Shown one piece after another: positions 50,824 to 59,893 of a stretch of 64,000 nucleotides of DNA. Source of the DNA: Alphaproteobacteria bacterium (lineage in GTDB: Bacteria; Pseudomonadota; Alphaproteobacteria; UBA9219); assembly GCA_009779135.1 (NCBI GenBank), contig WREW01000001.1, forward strand, positions 237,498 through 301,497, written 5' to 3'. Within the stretch, counting starts at the first letter, position 1; each line of letters begins with the position of its first letter. The position numbers and the translations under genes are program-made. The notes beneath the pieces are model-generated. The model did not search any database. It had not been told where the DNA came from and saw only the letters and a program-made list of their open reading frames with translations.

Positions 50824-52146
50824 CTACGCCAGCACTTCAACGCGGTTGCGGCCTTCGCGTTTGGCGGCGAAAAGGGCGTCGTCGGCGCGGTTGAGCAGGT
50901 CGTCAATGCCGGTGTCGGTCGGGCGCAGGGCGCTGACGCCAAGGCTTGTGGTCATGTGAAACGCTCCCTTTTCAGAAGGCACTTCCGTTTGCGCGACATG
51001 CGCTAAAAGACGCAAAGCCACATCTTTGGCCGCTTCCAAAGAAGTTTCGGGAAGGATGATCGCAAACTCTTCACCGCCCAAACGGCCCATAATATCGGAT
51101 TCACGCAAGGATTTGAAACTGGCGCGAACCAGCGTTTCAAGCGCGCGGTCGCCTGTGGCATGCCCATAGGTGTCATTGACATTTTTAAAGTGATCCAAAT
51201 CAACCATAATCAGGGAAAGATCGCGCGAAAAACGCCGCGCGCGCCTTATTTCCTGTTCGGCCTGAATCATAAAAAAGCGCCTGTTGCTAAGGCTTGTCAG
51301 CGGGTCGGTATTGGCCTGATGGAACAATTCATCTTCAAGCTTCTTGCGCGCGGAGACATCATTCAGAGCAATCAAAAGCGCCGGCTGATCTTCATGATTC
51401 ATGGTGATTGCCGCCACTTCAGCCGTAAAGGCATGGCCGAGCGCGGATCGAACTTTAACTTCGATTTCATGAAGATCAGAAACCCGATCCAGCATCGCGT
51501 GAAGCTTGTCCCATTCCTGCGGATCAACAAGATAATCCTGCGCGCATGAACGCAGCAGCGGCCCCGCGCTTTGCTGAAGCAGAAAACAAAGCTTGCGGTT
51601 GACAAAAAGAAACCGCCCATCACTGCGGCGCGTGATGCAAAGAGGAACGGGAAGTATTTCTAAAATGGCGCGCAGTTTTTGTTCATTGGCAAGCAAAAGC
51701 TGTTCAAGCTTGATGTTGGGCGTCATGTCAAAAGCGCAGATATGAACGGCTTGCTGCTCATCCCAGTCGATCTTGCGCGCAATCACGGTCAGCCAGAGAT
51801 CGCGCCCGTCTTGCGACAACACCTGCACGCGCGCATGCTGCGATGTTTTGTCGCTGCGCATAAAGTCGTTATATTGCGCCTCAATCTGCGGCCAGTTTTC
51901 TTGAGGGAAAAGAGAGCGGATAAGGGGAAGATCCGTAATAGCCTGCGGCGTTTCAAAACCAAGAAGATCAGCAAAAGCCGTGTTGGCGTAAAGAGGTTTA
52001 AAATTGCTGTGAACCAGAATCCCTTGGGCGGATTGCTCAATCATATCCCGAAAATTAGGCAAAATGCCGTCATCCAGCCGCCTTGGCCGCCGCCGCCTTT
52101 CATCATCTGTGTCATCTGTTGAGCGTTTTTTTCCCATGTTGTGCAT
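50824..52146 (-). CDS. Diguanylate cyclase with two PAS-like domains
   Basis: The 440-residue soluble protein has a basic, disordered start, PAS-like domains at about 30-150 and 155-270 (FRDMIEQSAQGILVHSNFKP, LRAILEILPVPLCITRRSDG), and a GGDEF domain at 275-438. The active site is GGEEF at 357-361. An intact inhibitory site RESD (348-351) lies five residues upstream, so product feedback is likely. It makes cyclic di-GMP in response to a cytosolic signal. In a flagellated, polysaccharide-producing cell it would favour attachment. ATG 52137 is an alternative start. No EAL domain is present. Confidence 0.93.
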   Translation of the reverse strand: MHNMGKKRSTDDTDDERRRRPRRLDDGILPNFRDMIEQSAQGILVHSNFKPLYANTAFADLLGFETPQAITDLPLIRSLFPQENWPQIEAQYNDFMRSDKTSQHARVQVLSQDGRDLWLTVIARKIDWDEQQAVHICAFDMTPNIKLEQLLLANEQKLRAILEILPVPLCITRRSDGRFLFVNRKLCFLLQQSAGPLLRSCAQDYLVDPQEWDKLHAMLDRVSDLHEIEVKVRSALGHAFTAEVAAITMNHEDQPALLIALNDVSARKKLEDELFHQANTDPLTSLSNRRFFMIQAEQEIRRARRFSRDLSLIMVDLDHFKNVNDTYGHATGDRALETLVRASFKSLRESDIMGRLGGEEFAIILPETSLEAAKDVALRLLAHVAQTEVPSEKGAFHMTTSLGVSALRPTDTGIDDLLNRADDALFAAKREGRNRVEVLA

Positions 52147-52200
52147 TATAACAGAAGAAAAAGCAGAAAATAAAGGGCAATAAAGCCCTACCTCCTCCCA

Positions 52201-52292
52201 TTGTCATTGCGAGGAAAGCCGGCTTGACGCAGCAATCCCAGAAACATCGTCGAGATTGCCGCGTCGGGCCTTGCGGCCCTCCTCGCAATGAC
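52201..52292. repeat. Dispersed palindromic repeat, family A, copy 5
   Basis: TTGTCATTGCGAGGA and TCCTCGCAATGACA form the outer stem. The inner left arm has changed to GACGCAGCAAT opposite ATTGCCGCGTC. It lies between ubiE and the diguanylate cyclase gene, both on the minus strand, just 3' of ubiE. Confidence 0.88.
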
Positions 52293-52319
52293 ATGTTCCC
52301 GCAAGGGGATAAGGGCTTA

Positions 52320-53072
52320 TTAAAGCTTCCATCCCGTATGAACAGCCACAAACCCACCGGCCATCTTGCGCCATGTTACGGCTTCAAACCCTGCTTTTTC
52401 CATACGTTTTTGAAGTTTTTGCGGGTTTGGAAACGTGCGGATGCTTTCGGCAAGATACTGGTAGGCCTCCCGCGTGCCTGCCAAACGCTGCCCCAGAAAA
52501 GGGATCACCTGAAAACTATAAAGATCATAAAGCGGCGCCAGCGCAGGCGAAACATCCGGCGAAAACTCCATACAGAAAAAGCGCCCGCCTGTGTCCAGAG
52601 TGCGGTAAAGCTCGGCCAAAGCGGTGTCGATATGCGTAACATTGCGCAGGCCAAAAACGATGCAGCTTAAATCAAAACCATCATCCTCAAAGGGCAGGGC
52701 TTCGGCATAGGCCTCTACCCAGCGGATATTTTCAAGCAGACCTTCATCTATGGCGCGCGCGGCGCCGATATCCATCATGGCGCGGCTTGGATCGCACACT
52801 GTGATGAAAGCTTTTTGCGCCGTGGCCCGCGCCATGCGCCGCGCCATATCCCCTGTGCCGCCGGCAAGATCCAAAATGCGCTCGCTCGCAAGGGGGCGCA
52901 TGCGGCGCACAAGAAAATCTTTCCACAAACGATGAAGGCCTAAAGACATGACGTCATTCATCATGTCATAGCGCTGCGCCACAGTTGAAAAAACATCATT
53001 CACGCGGCGCGTTTTTTCCCAAGGATCGACAGATGTAAAGCCGAAAATATTTTTTTCAGGATTGCGCATCAT
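52320..53072 (-). CDS. ubiE: Demethylmenaquinone/demethoxyubiquinone C-methyltransferase
   Basis: The start is one of two adjacent ATGs (53072 or 53069), one base after the upstream gene's stop, giving about 250 residues beginning MMRNPEKNIFGFTSVDP. Longer frames lie inside the glycosyltransferase gene. FSTVAQRYDMMNDVMSLGLH is the UbiE start signature, ILDLAGGTGDMA is the SAM motif, and FGLRNVTHID plus GGRFFCMEFS complete the set. It methylates the quinone ring in ubiquinone (and menaquinone) synthesis. Coupling to a glycosyltransferase gene is unusual for ubiE and may be incidental. Confidence 0.95.
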   Translation of the reverse strand: MMRNPEKNIFGFTSVDPWEKTRRVNDVFSTVAQRYDMMNDVMSLGLHRLWKDFLVRRMRPLASERILDLAGGTGDMARRMARATAQKAFITVCDPSRAMMDIGAARAIDEGLLENIRWVEAYAEALPFEDDGFDLSCIVFGLRNVTHIDTALAELYRTLDTGGRFFCMEFSPDVSPALAPLYDLYSFQVIPFLGQRLAGTREAYQYLAESIRTFPNPQKLQKRMEKAGFEAVTWRKMAGGFVAVHTGWKL

Positions 53073-53073
53073 T

Positions 53074-54282
53074 TTAGGCAGCAGAGCGTTTTGTTTTTTG
53101 ACGAGGTGCGTCCGTGCGCAACATGCGGTCATAAAGAGCGAACAAGCTGTCGCGCCAGCTTTCCATGGGAAACATCTCCTCCATGAAAGCGCGCGTACAT
53201 TCGGCCACGTCAATTCTTCTGTGCAGGCCCATCGCAAGAACATCGCGCAGAGCCTTGATAAGGGCATTTTTATCCTCGATGGGCAAAAGCCAGCCTGTTT
53301 TGTTTTCCTCAATCAACTCGGCATTAGCCCCGCAGCAGCTCACCAAAACCGGACGCCCGATGGCCTGCGCGGCTAAAATCTCGGGCGCCTGTCCGCGCGC
53401 CATGGCGTTAAGCGCTAAAACAGCGCTGGAAAGCCAGCAGGCCGCCGGCCAGTCCATGCAGTTTTCCGGCATCACAACGCGGCCCTCAAGCCCGCACGCC
53501 GTCACTTGACGCTCCAGCTTGGCGCGCATCCCGGGATGCTGCTTGTCCTGCCCGATCAAAACGGCGCACAGATCCGTGTCTTTCAAATCATGCAGCGCTT
53601 CAAGCAACATTTGATGTCCGAACCCGGGCGCAAAGGGCGTGGCCATGATAATCAAAGTCGCCTGTTCGGGCAGACGCCAAAGATTGCTGAGGGCGTGAAT
53701 CCGCTCGGGACTCACCCGCGAAGGATCAAACCATTGAAGATCGACACCCGGGCGGATGTGATAAAGATGATCGGTCTGAACCTTAAAATCTTCCCGCAGA
53801 TGGTTAAGCATAAACAAGGAAGGCACGCGGAAAAAAGCCCCACGCGCGGCGGCAAGATGCAAAAGTTTGGTTGTGCTTTTGTTGATTACGACAGGCTCGG
53901 TCAAATCAACCAGCAAGGGCAAGTGGCGGCGCGTCATAAGTTTTAGCGCTGTTCCTAAAACCTCAAACCCGTGCGCGTGAATCAAAACCGGACGCTCGCG
54001 CTCGATCAGCTTTTCAAGATGCACGCGGTTGCGCCAGCTTTGATAAGAACTTGTCGTCCCCAAAGGCAGCTGCGTGTGACGCACGGCAGCGCGCTCGGCC
54101 TCAAGCACCAAAGATCCCCCCGCGCTTGCCACCAGAGGACGCCAGCCGCAGCGGTGAGTCTGAATAGCAAGGTCAACGACTTCGCGGCCCATGGCGTGCA
54201 AAGCCAGATCAGCCGTCAGATGAAGCACCGCCGTTCTTTTTTGCGGCGCGGCGCCCCTTTGAAGTTTATTGACAAGAGCCAT
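53074..54282 (-). CDS. Glycosyltransferase, GT4-like (GT-B fold)
   Basis: I choose the internal ATG at 54282 (402 residues). An ATG seven codons earlier overlaps the divergent gene. The protein has the GT-B layout: an N-terminal acceptor domain with VLHLTADLALHAMGREVVDL and HAHGFEVLGTALKLM, then a donor domain with LIIMATPFAPGFGHQMLLEAL, AVLIGQD and the E-x7-E-like RGQAPEILAAQAIGRPVL. It uses an activated nucleotide-sugar, probably for a surface glycan. Its stop lies one base before ubiE. Confidence 0.85.
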   Translation of the reverse strand: MALVNKLQRGAAPQKRTAVLHLTADLALHAMGREVVDLAIQTHRCGWRPLVASAGGSLVLEAERAAVRHTQLPLGTTSSYQSWRNRVHLEKLIERERPVLIHAHGFEVLGTALKLMTRRHLPLLVDLTEPVVINKSTTKLLHLAAARGAFFRVPSLFMLNHLREDFKVQTDHLYHIRPGVDLQWFDPSRVSPERIHALSNLWRLPEQATLIIMATPFAPGFGHQMLLEALHDLKDTDLCAVLIGQDKQHPGMRAKLERQVTACGLEGRVVMPENCMDWPAACWLSSAVLALNAMARGQAPEILAAQAIGRPVLVSCCGANAELIEENKTGWLLPIEDKNALIKALRDVLAMGLHRRIDVAECTRAFMEEMFPMESWRDSLFALYDRMLRTDAPRQKTKRSAA

Positions 54283-54305
54283 AGGGCATGCCCTCAATAT
54301 CAACT

Positions 54306-55058
54306 ATGAATCAGGAACTACATTACCTTACTTTACCGGATCGTAAACTTGCCTATCAACAGCGCAATGCGCCTTGTCAGGAAGAAAAGCGTACATCCGT
54401 CTTTTTTCTGGGCGGTTTCGCTTCCGATATGGAAGGGACTAAAGCAACCGCTTTGGATCAGTATTGTCATGAAACCGGTTATGGCTATACAAGGTTTGAT
54501 TATCGCGGTCACGGGCTTTCCGAGGGCCGTTTTGAGGACGGGACGCTTGGCGACTGGCTGGACGATGCCTGTCAGGTTTTTGATCGCCTTACCAAAGGGC
54601 CCCAGCTTGTCATAGGCTCCTCGATGGGCGGATGGCTCGGCCTTTTGCTGGCGCGGGCAAGGCCGCAGAGGGTCGCGGGATTAATCGGGATTGCGGCGGC
54701 GCCTGATTTTACGGAAGACCTTATACGCCCCTCCATGACGGACGCGCAGAAAGAGGCTTACGCGCGGGACGGCTATTTCTACGAATCGCATGATTTAAAC
54801 CTGCCCATCACGAAAAACTTTATGGAAGAAAGCCTTAATCATCTTGTTTTAAGGGAAAGCTTTAAGCTTGATTGTCCGGTTCACCTGATTCACGGCCAGC
54901 GCGATCAAGAAGTTCCTTGGCAGACCGCGTTGCGCACAGCCGCGCATATCGGGCAGGAGGCCGTAAAAATCACGCTTGTCAAGGATGGCGACCATCGCCT
55001 TTCGCGCCCGCAGGATCTTGCCTTTTTATACAGCAGCCTTGAAGACCTGATGCCATAG
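54306..55058 (+). CDS. Alpha/beta hydrolase
   Basis: The 250-residue product from ATG 54306 (54288 is an alternative) has a full alpha/beta-hydrolase triad: S106 in VIGSSMGGW, D200 in HGQRDQEVP and H230 in KDGDHRLSR. The oxyanion region is FLGGFASDMEGTKA, and FDYRGHGLSEG follows. It resembles the ABHD10-like/acyl-thioesterase branch common in alphaproteobacteria. Substrate is unknown; small esters or thioesters are likely. Divergent from the glycosyltransferase gene and ended by a strong hairpin. Confidence 0.85.
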   Translation: MNQELHYLTLPDRKLAYQQRNAPCQEEKRTSVFFLGGFASDMEGTKATALDQYCHETGYGYTRFDYRGHGLSEGRFEDGTLGDWLDDACQVFDRLTKGPQLVIGSSMGGWLGLLLARARPQRVAGLIGIAAAPDFTEDLIRPSMTDAQKEAYARDGYFYESHDLNLPITKNFMEESLNHLVLRESFKLDCPVHLIHGQRDQEVPWQTALRTAAHIGQEAVKITLVKDGDHRLSRPQDLAFLYSSLEDLMP

Positions 55059-55060
55059 AA

Positions 55061-55094
55061 AAACGGCGGTCTTTTGAGAAGACCGCCGTTTTTT
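55061..55094. terminator. Bidirectional rho-independent terminator
   Basis: AAACGGCGGTCTT and AAGACCGCCGTTT form a perfect 13-base-pair stem with a five-base loop, with A and T runs on the two sides. It lies between the stops of the hydrolase (plus) and bactofilin (minus) genes and would end both transcripts. Confidence 0.92.
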
Positions 55095-55118
55095 GGCTGT
55101 GAGTTTTATCAAAAACCT

Positions 55119-55757
55119 TTAGGCGCCAGCTGCGGTCTTGCGCGCAAAGGGTGTTGTTTCTTCATCATCATCCAGTATTTCCTGCATGGCCGTAAACTTG
55201 GCGGCGCTTTTGAACGAAGGGCCCGCCACAGCGCTGCCCGCGCCGACCACCTGCATCTCACCGATAATCTGGCCGCCGGCGCTGACTTCCAGCTCGCCAT
55301 ATTTGATAATGCCGGTGATGCGTCCGGTTCCCCGAATGGTCAGCCTGCCATGCACGGTGAGATCACCGTCATAACGTCCGGCAATATCGGCATTTTCAAT
55401 TTCAACAGAGCCACGGAACTGGCCGGATTCGGTAATCTCAAGCAGCTTGCCGTCTGTGAGTTTGGCATCAACCTTGCCTTCGACAACAAGAACGTCACAG
55501 GCGGAAATCTCACCCGTCAGGGAGAGGCCTTTGCCGACGGTCAAAGTGCGTTCGTCAGAAGTATCAAGACCTTTGGGCACAGAGGGCCGAGCGCGCTGCT
55601 GTTCCATACTGCCAGGACGGCGCCGCCCGGGAAGAGGGCTGGGAGCCGCCATAACGCGCGGCTGCGGGACATCAATCGAACGCGGCGTCGTAGCGGATTG
55701 AGCGGTTGCGCTTTCTTGTTCTCCGGTGTTGGTTTCTTCGTCTCTGCGTCCGAACAT
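55119..55757 (-). CDS. Bactofilin family cytoskeletal protein
   Basis: From the ATG at 55757, preceded by AAGGGG, the protein is 212 residues. The first 75 residues are disordered and Pro/Arg-rich. The core (about 80-180) is a right-handed beta-helix with regular hydrophobic steps: LTVGKGLSLTGEISACDVLV, EGKVDAKLTDGKLLEI, GSVEIENADIAGRYDGDLTV and GRLTIRGTGRITGIIKYGEL. Bactofilins polymerise without nucleotide into membrane-associated filaments that place cell-wall, stalk or motility machinery. A short acidic tail ends the protein. Convergent with the hydrolase gene. Confidence 0.93.
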   Translation of the reverse strand: MFGRRDEETNTGEQESATAQSATTPRSIDVPQPRVMAAPSPLPGRRRPGSMEQQRARPSVPKGLDTSDERTLTVGKGLSLTGEISACDVLVVEGKVDAKLTDGKLLEITESGQFRGSVEIENADIAGRYDGDLTVHGRLTIRGTGRITGIIKYGELEVSAGGQIIGEMQVVGAGSAVAGPSFKSAAKFTAMQEILDDDEETTPFARKTAAGA

Positions 55758-56026
55758 ATTCAATTCCCCTTTCGAAACGAGCAAGTTAAAAGCTTATGAA
55801 GCCAGCTTCAGCTGCCAGCTTTTCTAGGGTTCTTCTCTATCATGGAGGCGGGATTTTAGGCAAGGGTTTTGCCGCGCGGCAGGCCGTGGATTATGGGGAT
55901 AACTCGATTTCTGGGGGTAAAACAGCTACATGCAGCGCGCTTTATTTTTTGATCTTTGCGCAGCTATCCGCCATAACAAACCCGTGCGTACAGCCGAAAC
56001 GAATCACCTCAAGGAAAAGGGTTTTT

Positions 56027-57028
56027 ATGACGCAGACATTCGATCACGATATTTGTGCCGTGGGTCATGCCATTATAGATGTGCTGGCCGAATGCGCGGA
56101 CGAAAGGCTGGAGACTTTAGGCATTGCAAAAGGCGCGATGACTTTGATTGAGGAAGACCGCGCAGCGTTTTTACGCGCCCAGATGGGCGAGGTCGTGGAA
56201 ATGCCGGGCGGCTCGGCAGCCAACACGACCGCCGGAATTGCCCTGCTTGGCGGAAAGCCCGCTTTTATCGGCAAGGCCAAGGATGATGCTTTGGGCGATA
56301 TATTTACAAGATTCATGAAAGAAGAAGGCGTAACATTTCAAACATCTTTAGCCAAAGAAGGCCCGCCCACGGGGCAATGCCTGATTTTTGTATCGCCTGA
56401 CGCGCAGCGCAGCATGAACACTTATCTCGGCTGCGCAGGGGATTTAGGGCCCGAGGATATAGAGCCTTCTCTGCTTGCGGCGTCGCGGCTTACTTTTCTT
56501 GAAGGCTATTTGTTTGACAAGCCCAAAGCGCAGGAAGCGTTTTTCAAAGCCGCGCGTTGCGCGCATGAAGCAAACCGGCATGTGGCCTTGAGCCTGTCGG
56601 ATGTTTTTTGTGTCAACCGGCACCGCCAGACTTTTTTGACTCTGGCGCGTGATGAGGTGGATATTCTGCTTGCCAATGAATATGAGCTGATGGCCCTTTA
56701 CGGTGCCGCATCGGCGCAAGAAGCTGTGGCGCAAGCGCGGTTTGATTGCCCCTGTGTTGTTTGCACGCGCAGTGAAAAAGGCGCATTGATTGCTGTTGAG
56801 GATCAGCTTATCACAATCAAAGCGCATTCGGTTGAAAAACCTGTTGACACAACAGGCGCAGGCGATCTGTTCGCGGCGGGTTTTCTCTACGGCCTTGCGC
56901 ATGATTATGATCCGGCCAAAGCAGGACAATTAGGCGTTATAACAGCAGCAGAAATCATCACCCATTACGGCGCGCGCCCGCAGGAAGACCTCGCCGCTTT
57001 TGCGCGTAGAGCAGGTTTTGTTTTTTAG
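56027..57028 (+). CDS. Adenosine kinase / PfkB-family carbohydrate kinase
   Basis: The ATG at 56027 follows AAGGAAAAGG and gives 333 residues; an open frame continues upstream but has no family similarity. The PfkB fold shows VEMPGGSAANTTAGIALLGG near the N-terminus and the catalytic DTTGAGDLFAAGFLYGL with its aspartate base. Adenosine-kinase-like proteins of this kind are common in alphaproteobacteria and phosphorylate adenosine or a related nucleoside. The exact substrate is inferred. It ends convergent with folC, sharing stop-codon bases. Confidence 0.88.
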   Translation: MTQTFDHDICAVGHAIIDVLAECADERLETLGIAKGAMTLIEEDRAAFLRAQMGEVVEMPGGSAANTTAGIALLGGKPAFIGKAKDDALGDIFTRFMKEEGVTFQTSLAKEGPPTGQCLIFVSPDAQRSMNTYLGCAGDLGPEDIEPSLLAASRLTFLEGYLFDKPKAQEAFFKAARCAHEANRHVALSLSDVFCVNRHRQTFLTLARDEVDILLANEYELMALYGAASAQEAVAQARFDCPCVVCTRSEKGALIAVEDQLITIKAHSVEKPVDTTGAGDLFAAGFLYGLAHDYDPAKAGQLGVITAAEIITHYGARPQEDLAAFARRAGFVF

Positions 57029-58332
57029 ACTCTTTGATTCCCCGCCAGCGCATAACCGACAAGATAAAGCGATCCCGTCACAAGCACGCGCTTGGGCGCT
57101 GTCCCTTGCTGGCCAAGATCACAAAGCGCGGCTTCAAGATTTGGCATGGCTTTGACATCCGCAAAACCCAAGCCACTTACGCATAAAGCCAGATCCTGCG
57201 CCGGAAAACTTTTGGGCCCGCCCTCAATCGCTATCGTGCGGATGCTGCGCAAAAAGGGCAAAAGCGGCGTAAGAAACGCTACAGGATCTTTGGATTGCAG
57301 CATGCCGAACACAAGATCAAAAGGCCCTTGGTCATGAATAAACCAATCCTGCAACTGCGCGCCCAGCGCCTCACCGGCTGAATCATTATGCCCGCCGTCA
57401 AGCCACAGCTCTGTTGCTTGCGGCAGGCAGGCTTTAAGCTTGCCTTGATCGATCATCTGCAAACGCCCGGGCCAAACAACATTTTTCATGCCGGTTTTAA
57501 TCGCTTCATCAGAAATCATGTCAGGCAAGGCTTCAACAGCGGCCAGCGCAAGACCGGCATTCTGGATCTGATGCGCGCCGATCAAGGCCGGCAGGGGAAT
57601 GTCTGTTATCACGCGCTGGCGACCATGAAAAATAAAATGATGATCGTCTTGGTGTTCCACAGACCAATCTTCATCCGCCAAACGCAGATCGGCTTGGCAT
57701 TTTTGTGCTTCCTGACGAAGCGTGCGCCGTATAAGAGGATCTGGGCCGCCCGCGCTGACGCAAAGACCCTGCGCGCGCATAATACCGGCTTTTTCCCGCG
57801 CAATTTGATCGAGCGTGGATCCGAGATAGTCCATGTGATCGTATGAAATGCGCGAAATCACGCTGACCAGAGGATGCGGCACGACATTAACGGCATCAAG
57901 CCGTCCGCCAAGGCCGATTTCAAGAATGGTGTAATCGGCCTTATGCTCTACAAAAGCCGTCATAGCCACAGCCGTGAAAGCTTCAAAAGGCGAAACACCG
58001 CTGTCCGCCAAAGCGGCGCATTTGGTCAAAAGCGCGGCAAGCTCATCCTCATCAATCAATTTTCCCGCAAGGCGGATGCGTTCATGCAGCGTGATAAGAT
58101 GGGGCGAAGTATAGACATGAACTTTCTTGCCCGCGCTTTCCAGTATGGCGCGCAAAAAAGCGCAAGTGGAGCCTTTTCCATTGGTTCCCCCCACCAGAAT
58201 GGGATTGGGCAAATGAAGATGCGGGTTGCCGAGTTTTTCAAGCAGCTCAAAATAAGGGGGCCGCAGGCCCAGCGTCATATCCGCGCCATGCGCTTTGGCG
58301 AACGCATCGAAAAGTTCTTGGGAAGAAAGCAT
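57025..58332 (-). CDS. folC: Bifunctional folylpolyglutamate synthase / dihydrofolate synthase
   Basis: The 435-residue ligase of the Mur superfamily has the P-loop GGTNGKGSTCAFLRAIL near residue 47, YTSPHLITLHERIRL, TILEIGLGGRLDAVN and SYDHMDYLGSTLDQIAREKAG. It adds glutamate to dihydropteroate and to folates in the cytosol. Its ATG overlaps the accD stop (ATGA), the classic accD-folC operon. All motifs are intact and the length is normal. Confidence 0.95.
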   Translation of the reverse strand: MLSSQELFDAFAKAHGADMTLGLRPPYFELLEKLGNPHLHLPNPILVGGTNGKGSTCAFLRAILESAGKKVHVYTSPHLITLHERIRLAGKLIDEDELAALLTKCAALADSGVSPFEAFTAVAMTAFVEHKADYTILEIGLGGRLDAVNVVPHPLVSVISRISYDHMDYLGSTLDQIAREKAGIMRAQGLCVSAGGPDPLIRRTLRQEAQKCQADLRLADEDWSVEHQDDHHFIFHGRQRVITDIPLPALIGAHQIQNAGLALAAVEALPDMISDEAIKTGMKNVVWPGRLQMIDQGKLKACLPQATELWLDGGHNDSAGEALGAQLQDWFIHDQGPFDLVFGMLQSKDPVAFLTPLLPFLRSIRTIAIEGGPKSFPAQDLALCVSGLGFADVKAMPNLEAALCDLGQQGTAPKRVLVTGSLYLVGYALAGNQRV

Positions 58333-59243
58333 CAGCGTTTGGCCTTGGCCCCGTGCGGGGGCGGCGGCAGGATTTTTGTAGGCGCGGCAAGCGCTCCGTC
58401 AGACAAAAGCCCGATCACGCGGATAAGTGTATCGCGCAGCTCAAAGCGCGTAACGACCATATCAATCATGCCGTGCTCAAGCAGATAAGCGGGGCGCTGA
58501 AACCCCGGCGGCAGAGTTTCCCTGATCGTGCTTTCAATCACACGCGCGCCGGCAAACCCGATCCGCGCGCCCTTTTCCGCAATGTGAATGTCGCCGACCA
58601 TCGCAAAAGACGCCGTCACGCCGCCCGTTGTCGGATCTGTGAAAACAATAATATAAGGAAGACCGGCATCCTTCACTTTTTTGGCGGCAATAATGCTGCG
58701 CGGCATTTGCATCAGGGAAAGCATACCTTCCTGCATGCGCGCCCCGCCTGAAGCTGCCACCACAATCAAAGCCGCGCGGTTGGCCACAGCCTTTTGCGCC
58801 GCCGTGACAAGCCCTTCGCCCACGGCCATGCCCATCGAGCCGCCCATAAAAGCAAAGTTAAACGCCGCCACCACGCTGCTGCGTTTGCCCATCAAACCCT
58901 CGGCCACCAAAAGCGCGTCATTCTGGCCTGTCTGGCTTTGCGCTTCTTTAAGGCGCTCGCTGTAGCGTTTTTGATCGCGGAACTTGAGAGGGTCGGCCAG
59001 AACTTTGGGGATCTCGACCAGCGTATAAAGCCCTTCATCAAAAAGCATCGCAAAGCGTTCCTTGGGATCAAGGCGCATGTGATGGCCGCAATGATGGCAA
59101 ACATGCGCATGCTCGGAAAGCTCGCGCTTGAAAAGCATCGCTCCGCAACCCGGGCATTTTTCCCATAGATTGTCAGGAACCTCTTTTTGGCTCCCGACCA
59201 GAGCGCGGATTTTGGGACGGACAAAATTGGTAAGCCAGTTCAT
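58332..59243 (-). CDS. accD: Acetyl-CoA carboxylase carboxyltransferase subunit beta
   Basis: From the ATG at 59243 the product is 303 residues, starting MNWLTNFVRPKIRALVG. A Met ten codons upstream is less like the family. The zinc finger is CPGCG...CHHCG, followed by RLDPKERFAMLFDEG. The crotonase-fold core shows GGSMGMAVGEGL, SGGARMQEG and DPTTGGVTASFAMVGD. With AccA it transfers carboxyl from biotin to acetyl-CoA, the first step of fatty acid synthesis. It is coupled to folC downstream. Confidence 0.96.
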   Translation of the reverse strand: MNWLTNFVRPKIRALVGSQKEVPDNLWEKCPGCGAMLFKRELSEHAHVCHHCGHHMRLDPKERFAMLFDEGLYTLVEIPKVLADPLKFRDQKRYSERLKEAQSQTGQNDALLVAEGLMGKRSSVVAAFNFAFMGGSMGMAVGEGLVTAAQKAVANRAALIVVAASGGARMQEGMLSLMQMPRSIIAAKKVKDAGLPYIIVFTDPTTGGVTASFAMVGDIHIAEKGARIGFAGARVIESTIRETLPPGFQRPAYLLEHGMIDMVVTRFELRDTLIRVIGLLSDGALAAPTKILPPPPHGAKAKR

Positions 59244-59362
59244 GGGGCCGCATGCTAAACCAGAGCGCGCCATGATGCCAGCGTGAAATCATTATCGCCT
59301 TTATTTTTATAGGGATAATAGGGATTGGCTTTTGAAAGACAAAAGCTTATAGTGAGGCCATC

Positions 59363-59893
59363 ATGCGGACATCCCCCTTGCTTTGTCTTGAGATTGAGCT
59401 GGCATCTTGGCATACGCTCAAAGCGCTTGCCAAAACGCTGAAGGCGGCACGCCTTGCCGTGCAGGACGCCTTGCCCGTTTCGCTTCAACCCATCGCGCAA
59501 AAAGCGCAGGTGACGCTTTTGCTGACAAGTGACAAAAAAATACGCGCCTTAAACAAAGCCTATCGCGGCGTGGACAAAGCCACCAATGTCCTGTCTTTTC
59601 CGCAATATGAGCGCAAAGACCTGCCGGCCGCCGCCCGTTTAAGTCCGGATGTGCTTTATCTTGGCGATATTGCTGCCACTTGGGGCGTTGTGATAAAAGA
59701 ATCCAAAGCGGAAGGCAAAATGCCGCTTCATCATGTGACGCATCTTTTTATTCATGGTCTTTTGCATCTTTGGGGCTATGACCATGACACACCTGCGCGT
59801 GCTTCGCGCATGGAAAAGATGGAGCGTCAAATTATGAAGACTTTGGATTTACCCGATCCTTACATCTTGGGAGTTCGACAAAAAAGAACATGA
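59363..59893 (+). CDS. ybeY: Endoribonuclease YbeY (16S rRNA maturation)
   Basis: The 176-residue metalloprotein has the H131-x3-H135-x5-H141 zinc motif in FIHGLLHLWGYDHD, preceded by DKATNVLSFPQYE and YLGDIAATWGVV, all standard. It processes the 3' end of 16S rRNA and supports ribosome quality control. It starts the ybeY-corC-lnt run that is common in proteobacteria, with ATGA overlap into the next gene. Divergent from accD. Confidence 0.95.
   Translation: MRTSPLLCLEIELASWHTLKALAKTLKAARLAVQDALPVSLQPIAQKAQVTLLLTSDKKIRALNKAYRGVDKATNVLSFPQYERKDLPAAARLSPDVLYLGDIAATWGVVIKESKAEGKMPLHHVTHLFIHGLLHLWGYDHDTPARASRMEKMERQIMKTLDLPDPYILGVRQKRT

Noticed and set aside
55796-56026. Extended N-terminus of the PfkB kinase gene
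   Set aside because: The upstream codons show no family similarity, while ATG 56027 has a close purine-rich SD and starts the known fold.
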